Shown here: positions 58,367 to 64,000 of the stretch, one piece after another
How positions within the stretch are numbered: position 1 is the stretch's first letter
How the letters are laid out: each line of letters begins with the position of its first letter
Source of the DNA: Corynebacterium pacaense
Lineage (GTDB): Bacteria > Actinomycetota > Actinomycetes > Mycobacteriales > Mycobacteriaceae
Reading direction: 5' to 3'
Assembly: GCF_900169525.1 (NCBI RefSeq)
Contig: NZ_LT821240.1
Coordinates: 321,684-385,683, forward strand
DNA length: 64,000 bases
Notes under the pieces: generated by a model
Database searches by the model: none
Told to the model about the DNA's origin: nothing
What the model saw: the letters and a program-made list of their open reading frames with translations, nothing else
Translations under genes and position numbers: made by a program

Positions 58367-58888
58367 TTACTTCTTACCCTTGCGCACCGGGCCGAGAACC
58401 ATTGTCATGTTTCTTCCGTCCTGCTTCGCGCGGGATTCCACAATGCCGTAATCGGCGACATCATTGGCCAGACGCTCGAGGAGCCGGTAGCCGAGCTCGG
58501 GACGAGCCTGCTCACGACCACGGAACATGATGGTGACCTTGACCTTCGACCCCTTTTCCAGGAATCGAATGACATTGCCCTTCTTCGTCTCATAATCATG
58601 ATCATCGATCTTGGGACGGAGCTTCTGTTCCTTGACCACAGTCTGCTGCTGGTTCTTGCGTGACTCGCGGGCCTTCTGGGCCTGCTCGTACTTGAACTTT
58701 CCGTAGTCCATGATCTTGCAGACCGGGGGCTTGGCGGTGGGTGCGACCTCGACCAGATCCAGATCTGCGTCGAACGCGAGCTTGCGGGCATCTTCAATAC
58801 GGACAATGCCTACCTGCTCACCATTCGGACCGACAAGTCGGACCTCGGGAACTCGGATACGCTCATTAATGCGAGCTTCAGCGCTGAT
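58367..58888 (-). CDS. infC: Translation initiation factor IF-3, apparent AUC start
   Basis: IF-3 binds the 30S subunit and rejects non-standard start codons. The conserved N-terminal domain ([20 protein letters not shown]) extends well upstream of the first in-frame ATG at 58711, which would give only 114 residues. Between an in-frame TGA at about 58972 and that ATG there is no ATG, GTG or TTG. The sequence AGGAG (58894-58898) lies 5 bases before ATC (58886-58888), followed by AGC GCT GAA GCT, so AUC is the best start (173 residues). An unusual start codon (AUU in E. coli infC) is how IF-3 represses its own synthesis. The C-terminal domain carries [18 protein letters not shown]. Confidence 0.93.
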   Translation of the reverse strand: MSAEARINERIRVPEVRLVGPNGEQVGIVRIEDARKLAFDADLDLVEVAPTAKPPVCKIMDYGKFKYEQAQKARESRKNQQQTVVKEQKLRPKIDDHDYETKKGNVIRFLEKGSKVKVTIMFRGREQARPELGYRLLERLANDVADYGIVESRAKQDGRNMTMVLGPVRKGKK

Positions 58889-59147
58889 GTGGACTCCTCT
58901 GTTAGCAGTGCGGGAAATTCTGACGTACCGAACCGCATGAGGTGATTGCCCCGTTTCAGACCAAAAACCCGTTCATCACATTGCGGATGAACGGGAGATC
59001 TGAGTTCAAGAGTTGTACACGGGCACTAGTCCGTGTCAGCACTACTTGCTTTACCTTTATCCAACCGGCGAGCGGCGGCCTTAGGTGGGAAGATCTCCTC
59101 TTGCGGCCCATGCTTTTCGTGGAATACACGATGCATCAGGCGGTAGT
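58889..59147 (-). promoter_or_regulatory. Long structured leader of infC-rpmI-rplT
   Basis: About 258 nt of untranslated leader, too long for a simple 5' UTR. From 5' to 3' it holds GGAGATCT (59091-59098), a small hairpin (ACACGG/CCGTGT, 59017-59036), AGATCTCC (58994-59001, perfectly complementary to the first element), and a terminator hairpin (58963-58995). The first pairing touches the terminator's 5' arm by 2 bases, so alternative structures are possible. No leader peptide with a good ribosome site is seen. Confidence 0.65.
58963..58995 (-). terminator. Attenuator terminator in the infC leader
   Basis: On the minus strand CCCGTTCATC pairs perfectly with GATGAACGGG (10 bp, 8-base loop) and is followed by TTTTT. 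Since no gene on this strand ends upstream, it must act on the infC message itself. Confidence 0.85.
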
Positions 59148-59154
59148 GAGGTCG

Positions 59155-59183
59155 ACTCTAGCACGTTGGACGTGCGGAGACAA
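59155..59183 (-). promoter_or_regulatory. infC operon promoter
   Basis: TTGTCT (59178-59183), 17-base spacer, TAGAGT (59155-59160). Predicted start near 59147. Confidence 0.65.
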
Positions 59184-59267
59184 AACCCGGTAGCGGCGCG
59201 ATCCCGTGAGTATAACAATTGCGTTCCCCGCGGCGTCCGCGCGGGCCGCTGCCCCTAGTCTTGTTTC

Positions 59268-61286
59268 ATGGACTTCAACCAGCGAGACCGCATGGCCCTG
59301 CGCGCCGCCCTGCAGAAACTCTCCGCCTCGGCGAGCGCGATGGCGGAGGCGAGTCAGCAGATCGCCGCACTTGCCTCGAAACTTGAGGTGCCGTCGCAGC
59401 AGCCACCGGTTCAGGTCGACAACGCACCCCGCTTGACGACGCCCCCGCCCGCCTACCCCTACGACCGCAACCGGGTCACCCGCGGTGACGCGGTGGAACA
59501 ACCCGAGGCGTCGAGAAGCTCCGTGGCCGCGGGGCGGACCACCGCCTACCCGCTTCCCCCGGCACCGTCGGTAGCGGCCTCACCGGCGATGTCCACCGAG
59601 GCGAAAATCATGCGCGGTGTGTCCATCGGTGGCGCGGCGATCACCATCGCCGGCATCATCCTGCTGGTGTCGGTGGCGATCCAGCGCGGATGGCTGGGCC
59701 CGCTGGGGCGGGTCACGGGGTCCTATCTCATCGCGGTCGTTCTGCTCACCGCCGCGGTATGGGTGCGCAACCGCGGGACGCGGGTCGAGGCCGTGGTGGC
59801 CCTCGTGGTCACCTCCCAGGTGGCGGCACTGGCTACTACCGGGGCCCTTATCTACTTCCTGGAATGGTGGCCACCTGGCATCGGCTCCCTGGTGATGCTG
59901 CTGATCAATGTCGGCTTCGTCCTTCTCGGCCGGATCTGGTCCACTCCGGCCAATCCGGGCTACGGTTCCGCCGTCCTGCTGGCAACTACGATCGTCACAG
60001 GTCTGACCTCCTGGTTCGACTTTGGCAACGCGGCCACGCCCTGGCCCGAGTTCGGGCTGATCGCCACGCTGCTGATCACGATCAGGGTGGCAACCGCCCG
60101 GGTGCGCATCGCCGTGGCGGTACTGGCGACGGTTCTCCAGCTGCTGCTGTCCACCGTGGGCGGGGCGATGGCCGGCACCGCGATCATCACCGGTTCACTC
60201 ACCGCGGTCCTGCTGGTGTCACTGACCCTGTGGGACCCGCCCGCCACCCCGGGAGGTGACGCCCGCGGATCCGGGAGGGGCGCGGGACCTGATACGACGG
60301 CGTTCCGGGTCGCCGTGATCGCACCCATTGTCATCCTCGGCTTCACCTCACTGTCCGTGGGTGTGGCCAATTCACCCTGGTGGCTCCTGCTTCCCACCGC
60401 GGTGATCGCCGGACTGGGGATTCAGGCGAGTCTGTTCAGCTCCCCCGACCCCACGCCGATGGTCCACTCCGCCACGGTCTCCCCGGATTTCGCCCGCACC
60501 GCCCGCATCGCCCGCCCGGTCGCGGTGACCGGGCTGGCTCTGGTCGCCGCCGCCTTTGTGTTCATCCGCTACACCCCGCTTTTGTTTGAGCACCGGACGC
60601 AGTTCGGAGGGGCACTGGCCGTGGTCGCCTTCTTCCTCACCGCCTCGGCTGTCACCTTCTGGTTGAACACCCTGCCCCGGGACCGCGACCTGGGGATGCT
60701 CCCGTGGATCTCCTGGATCATCGCGGCCGTGGCCATTTCCGGTGTGCTGTTCCGCAACGTGGTCGCATTGTCCCCGGTGTGGCTGACCGACGGGATCGCA
60801 CTGGTGCAGGCGGCGCTGATACTCCTGTTCATCGCGGTTGTCGTGCTCGCGCGGGAGGTCTTCTACAACCGGGTTCTCTGGCTCCAGCTGGGCGTCGGTG
60901 CCGCGGTTCTCTATTTGTCGGCGACAGCCATCGTCACCATCGTCACCTACCTGGGCAATCTGCTCGGTGGATCATTCGGAATGAAGCTCGGGTTCCTCAT
61001 CGGGCACGCCGGCGTCTCGATTCTGTGGATGGTGATCGCAGCCGCTCTCATGCTCAGCAGGAGGCTCCTCGATCAGCCGGGCGCACTGTGGACCGGGGTC
61101 GGTCTCGCGGTCGCGGGAACAGTCAAACTGGTCTTCTTCGATCTCGTCGCCCTGGACGGGGTCCCGCGGGCCATTGCGTTCCTGGCCTCCGGCATGGCGC
61201 TGCTGGCGATCGCGGCGATGCGCGGCCGCCGCAATGCGGAGCCCAGGGACACCGACGGCGATCCCGCGCACCCGCCCCTGTCCTGA
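59268..61286 (+). CDS. DUF2339-like polytopic membrane protein
   Basis: A 672-residue inner-membrane protein. The first about 115 residues are soluble: a short helix (MDFNQRDRMALRAALQKL) and a Pro/Ala-rich linker. The rest has about 16 or more hydrophobic helices from KIMRGVSIGGAAITIAGIIL to AIAFLASGMALLAIAAM, as in DUF2339 proteins, whose function is not known. A hydrophilic loop at about 325-345 is Gly/Asp-rich. ATG 59268 follows TAGTCT (59256-59261) by 6 bases, so the mRNA should be leaderless. The gene is divergent from infC and convergent with uvrA. Confidence 0.85.
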   Translation: MDFNQRDRMALRAALQKLSASASAMAEASQQIAALASKLEVPSQQPPVQVDNAPRLTTPPPAYPYDRNRVTRGDAVEQPEASRSSVAAGRTTAYPLPPAPSVAASPAMSTEAKIMRGVSIGGAAITIAGIILLVSVAIQRGWLGPLGRVTGSYLIAVVLLTAAVWVRNRGTRVEAVVALVVTSQVAALATTGALIYFLEWWPPGIGSLVMLLINVGFVLLGRIWSTPANPGYGSAVLLATTIVTGLTSWFDFGNAATPWPEFGLIATLLITIRVATARVRIAVAVLATVLQLLLSTVGGAMAGTAIITGSLTAVLLVSLTLWDPPATPGGDARGSGRGAGPDTTAFRVAVIAPIVILGFTSLSVGVANSPWWLLLPTAVIAGLGIQASLFSSPDPTPMVHSATVSPDFARTARIARPVAVTGLALVAAAFVFIRYTPLLFEHRTQFGGALAVVAFFLTASAVTFWLNTLPRDRDLGMLPWISWIIAAVAISGVLFRNVVALSPVWLTDGIALVQAALILLFIAVVVLAREVFYNRVLWLQLGVGAAVLYLSATAIVTIVTYLGNLLGGSFGMKLGFLIGHAGVSILWMVIAAALMLSRRLLDQPGALWTGVGLAVAGTVKLVFFDLVALDGVPRAIAFLASGMALLAIAAMRGRRNAEPRDTDGDPAHPPLS

Positions 61287-61296
61287 GCCCGGAACG

Positions 61297-61333
61297 CTGA
61301 GCCCGGATCACAGACCCGGGGTCTCCGGCTCAG
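61297..61333. terminator. Convergent inverted repeat between DUF2339 gene and uvrA
   Basis: CTGAGCC (61297-61303) and GGCTCAG (61327-61333) form a 7-bp stem around a GACCCGGGGTC core. It overlaps the uvrA stop codon. No T-tract. Confidence 0.5.
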
Positions 61334-64000
61334 GATTCCGCGAGGACCTCCCGGAGGAACTGCCCGGTGTAGGATCCGGCGACACCGGCAACCTCCTCCG
61401 GTGTCCCCTCGGCGACAATGGTGCCGCCGCCGGAGCCACCCTCGGGACCCATATCAATGATCCAGTCCGCGGCCTTGATCACATCCAGGTTGTGCTCGAT
61501 CACGATCACTGAGTTGCCCTTGTCCACCAGACCCTGGATCACCAGCATCAGCTTGCGGATGTCCTCGAAGTGGAGGCCCGTGGTCGGCTCATCCAGAATG
61601 TAGACGGTTCGTCCATTGGATCGCTTCTGCAACTCGGAGGCCAGCTTCACGCGTTGGGCCTCGCCTCCGGAGAGAGTGGTCGCGGCCTGCCCCAGTCGCA
61701 CGTACCCGAGGCCGACATCGACCAGCGTCGCGAGGTATCGATGGATGGAGGTGATCGGCTCGAAGAACTCCGCGGCCTCCGCAATTGACATGCCAAGCAC
61801 CTCGGCAATGTTCTTGCCCTTGTACTTGACCTCGAGAGTCTCGCGGTTGTACCGCCTGCCCTCGCACACCTCGCAGGGAACGTAGACATCCGGGAGGAAG
61901 TTCATCTCGATCTTGAGGGTGCCGTCGCCATGGCAGGCCTCACAGCGCCCTCCCTTCATATTGAAGGAGAAGCGTCCCGGCTTGTATCCGCGGACCTTGG
62001 CCTCGGTGGTTTCCGCGAAGAGGTTGCGCACCTTATCAAAGACCCCGGTGTAGGTCGCGGGATTGGAGCGGGGCGTGCGGCCGATGGGAGATTGATCGAC
62101 CTGGACGAGTTTATCCAGGTGCTCCAGTCCGTCCACCCGCTTCGCCCGACCGGGAACCTGACGGGCGCGGTTGAGCTTGTTGGCAAGCACCTTCGCCAGA
62201 ATCTGATTGATCAGGGTCGACTTCCCCGATCCGGAGACTCCCGTGACGCACACCAGGACACCGAGGGGGATGTCCACGTCGATGCCCCTGAGGTTGTTCT
62301 CGCGGGCACCGATGACGGTCAGTGTGCGCTTCGGATCGATTGCGCGGCGATGATCCGGGACACCAAGCTTCCGCCGTCCGGAGAGATAGGCTCCGGTCAG
62401 GGACTCCTCACAGTCGAGGATCCCCTCGGGCAGACCCTGGTAGACCACTTCCCCACCGAATTCACCCGCGCGGGGTCCGATGTCGATGAGCCAGTCGGCG
62501 CGGCGGATGGTGTCCTCATCGTGCTCGACGACGATCAGTGTGTTGCCGATGTCGCGGAGCCTCTCCAGGGTTGCGATCAAGCGCTGGTTGTCACGCTGGT
62601 GCAGACCGATGGAGGGTTCATCCAGAACATAGAGGACCCCGGCGAGGCCCGAGCCGATCTGGGTCGCCAGTCGGATGCGCTGGGCCTCACCTCCGGAAAG
62701 GGTTCCCGCGGCGCGGTTGAGGGTCAGATAGGCCAGGCCGACGTCGAGCAGGAACTGCAGGCGCGCCCTGATCTCCTTGAGAACGGCACCGGCGATCATC
62801 TCCTCCCGCCTGCCAAGGGTCAGGGAGTCAAGGAAGTCAAAGGCATCATGCACAGACAGCGCGGTCAGCCCGGCAATCGAGAGCTCTCCGTGGGACTTCG
62901 AGTCCAGGCGCACGGCGAGGATCTCCGGCTTGAGCCGTGCCCCCTTGCATGTCGGGCACGCCACCTCCCGCGTGTAGCCGAGCAGCCGCTCCTTCTGGGA
63001 TTCGGAGTCGGTCTGCTCGATTTTCCGGTCGAAGTAGCCCAGAACGCCCTCGAAGGGTGCGGTCCATGCACGGACACGCCCGAAACGGTTCTTGTACCGG
63101 ACGCTGACCTCCTCCTTTGAACCGTGGATCAGCGCCTTGCGCTGGGCGGCGGTGAGTTTGTTGAAGGGTGTCTCCGGGTCGAATCCGAGGGCATTGGCCA
63201 ATCCCTCGATCAGCTTCTCAAAGTAGGTGTGGTTGGGACTGGAGTTCCAGGGCTGGACGGCATGGACGGCCGGTGCGTCGGGATCCGGGATGATCAGATC
63301 TATATCGACCTCGGTCCGCACCCCCAGTCCGTCACATGCGGGGCACGCTCCATAGGGCGAGTTGAAGGAGAAGGCCCTGGGTTCCAGTTCATCGAGGTTG
63401 AGAACGTGGCCGTTGGGACAGCTCAGCTTCTCGGAGAAACGGCGCAGCCGTGCCGGATCATCCTCGTCCAGGGTGACAAACTCCAGGACGGCGACACCGT
63501 CCGCCAGCCGCAGCGCGGTTTCCATGGAATCGGTCAGGCGCTGTTTCTGACTCGCCTTGACCTGGAGACGGTCTACCACCACATCAATGTCGTGCTTGAT
63601 CTGTTTCTCCAGCTTCGGTGGATCACTGAGCTGGTACACCTGACCATCAACCCGGACGCGGGAGTATCCCTGGGCCGCGAGATCGGCGAAGAGGTCGACG
63701 AATTCACCCTTGCGGGTACGCACGACAGGTGCGAGCACCTGGAAGCGCAGGCCCTCCTCCATCTCCAGGATCTGATCCACCATCTGCTGCGGAGTCTGAC
63801 GCTGCACGGGTGCATCACACACCGGACAGTGCGCCGTGCCCGCCCGGGCGAACAGCAGCCGGAGGTAATCGTAGACCTCCGTGATCGTGCCGACGGTGGA
63901 GCGGGGATTCCGGTTGGTGGATTTCTGATCAATGGACACCGCTGGCGAGAGACCGTCGATGAGATCCACATCCGGTTTGTCCATCTGACCGAGGAACATC
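61330..64000 (-). CDS. uvrA: Excinuclease ABC subunit A, 5' end outside the window
   Basis: DNA-damage recognition ATPase of nucleotide excision repair. About 890 C-terminal residues are present; the first about 60, with the N-terminal Walker A, lie beyond 64000. Visible parts: zinc module [11 protein letters not shown], the second zinc-binding CPNGH and CPACDGLGV segment, signature [16 protein letters not shown], Walker [15 protein letters not shown]. The second ATPase follows with [15 protein letters not shown], the zinc finger [10 protein letters not shown]...[24 protein letters not shown] and [15 protein letters not shown]. The frame is open to the window edge. Confidence 0.97.
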   Translation of the reverse strand, partial: MFLGQMDKPDVDLIDGLSPAVSIDQKSTNRNPRSTVGTITEVYDYLRLLFARAGTAHCPVCDAPVQRQTPQQMVDQILEMEEGLRFQVLAPVVRTRKGEFVDLFADLAAQGYSRVRVDGQVYQLSDPPKLEKQIKHDIDVVVDRLQVKASQKQRLTDSMETALRLADGVAVLEFVTLDEDDPARLRRFSEKLSCPNGHVLNLDELEPRAFSFNSPYGACPACDGLGVRTEVDIDLIIPDPDAPAVHAVQPWNSSPNHTYFEKLIEGLANALGFDPETPFNKLTAAQRKALIHGSKEEVSVRYKNRFGRVRAWTAPFEGVLGYFDRKIEQTDSESQKERLLGYTREVACPTCKGARLKPEILAVRLDSKSHGELSIAGLTALSVHDAFDFLDSLTLGRREEMIAGAVLKEIRARLQFLLDVGLAYLTLNRAAGTLSGGEAQRIRLATQIGSGLAGVLYVLDEPSIGLHQRDNQRLIATLERLRDIGNTLIVVEHDEDTIRRADWLIDIGPRAGEFGGEVVYQGLPEGILDCEESLTGAYLSGRRKLGVPDHRRAIDPKRTLTVIGARENNLRGIDVDIPLGVLVCVTGVSGSGKSTLINQILAKVLANKLNRARQVPGRAKRVDGLEHLDKLVQVDQSPIGRTPRSNPATYTGVFDKVRNLFAETTEAKVRGYKPGRFSFNMKGGRCEACHGDGTLKIEMNFLPDVYVPCEVCEGRRYNRETLEVKYKGKNIAEVLGMSIAEAAEFFEPITSIHRYLATLVDVGLGYVRLGQAATTLSGGEAQRVKLASELQKRSNGRTVYILDEPTTGLHFEDIRKLMLVIQGLVDKGNSVIVIEHNLDVIKAADWIIDMGPEGGSGGGTIVAEGTPEEVAGVAGSYTGQFLREVLAES

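Overview
The window is a high-GC actinobacterial chromosome segment, almost certainly Corynebacterium of the C. glutamicum/C. efficiens type. Evidence is the gene order (infC-rpmI-rplT, ugpAEBC, pheST, argCJBDFRGH, tyrS, an rRNA operon, then TPR-HAD-tlyA-nadK-recN-steA-steB-pyrG-nudix-xerD-parA-scpA-scpB-rluB-cmk-der). As far as I recall, this matches the C. glutamicum cg156x-cg161x region, and in its second half M. tuberculosis Rv1689-Rv1713. The species cannot be fixed from the window alone.

Layout from left to right: (1) 1-2.8 kb: an IS3-family element abuts a Na+/H+ antiporter gene that has lost its 5' end and carries a frameshift. (2) 2.8-8.4 kb: a CNNM/HlyC-type membrane protein, a two-subunit ABC exporter with unusually asymmetric ATPase halves, and a divergent methyltransferase. 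(3) 8.4-27.7 kb, nearly all on the minus strand: der, cmk, rluB, scpB, a rhodanese, scpA, a ParA-like protein, xerD, an ADP-ribose pyrophosphatase, pyrG, the steA/steB cell-separation pair, recN, NAD kinase, tlyA, a 54-codon small gene, a HAD phosphatase and a TPR protein. Many stops and starts overlap by 4 bp (ATGA or GTGA), which implies translational coupling. (4) 27.8-33.6 kb: a complete 16S-23S-5S operon on the minus strand, with no tRNA in the spacer and a visible pre-23S processing stem. (5) 33.7-38.6 kb: tyrS, a Trm112-like protein, and a three-gene envelope cluster (anchored binding-protein-like protein, lipoprotein with binding domain plus vWA domain, membrane protein with possible XpaC-like domain). 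(6) 38.6-47.5 kb: the whole arginine pathway argCJBDFRGH, with an ARG-box-like inverted repeat over the argC promoter. (7) 47.5-52.1 kb: pheT, pheS and an rRNA methyltransferase. (8) 52.2-57.6 kb: a glycerophosphodiesterase facing the ugpAEBC glycerol-3-phosphate importer. (9) 57.6-59.2 kb: infC-rpmI-rplT behind a long leader containing an intrinsic terminator; infC has no ATG, GTG or TTG start and apparently uses AUC. (10) 59.2-64 kb: a large DUF2339-like membrane protein and uvrA, which runs off the right edge.

Most of the window is conserved core genome. The observations most worth follow-up are the infC leader (attenuator plus AUC start), the degenerate ABC exporter, the vWA/binding-protein cluster, the IS-damaged antiporter, the small gene upstream of tlyA, and structured leaders or hairpins at pyrG, argB and the rrn operon. 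All functional statements rest on reading motifs and gene order; no database search was possible.
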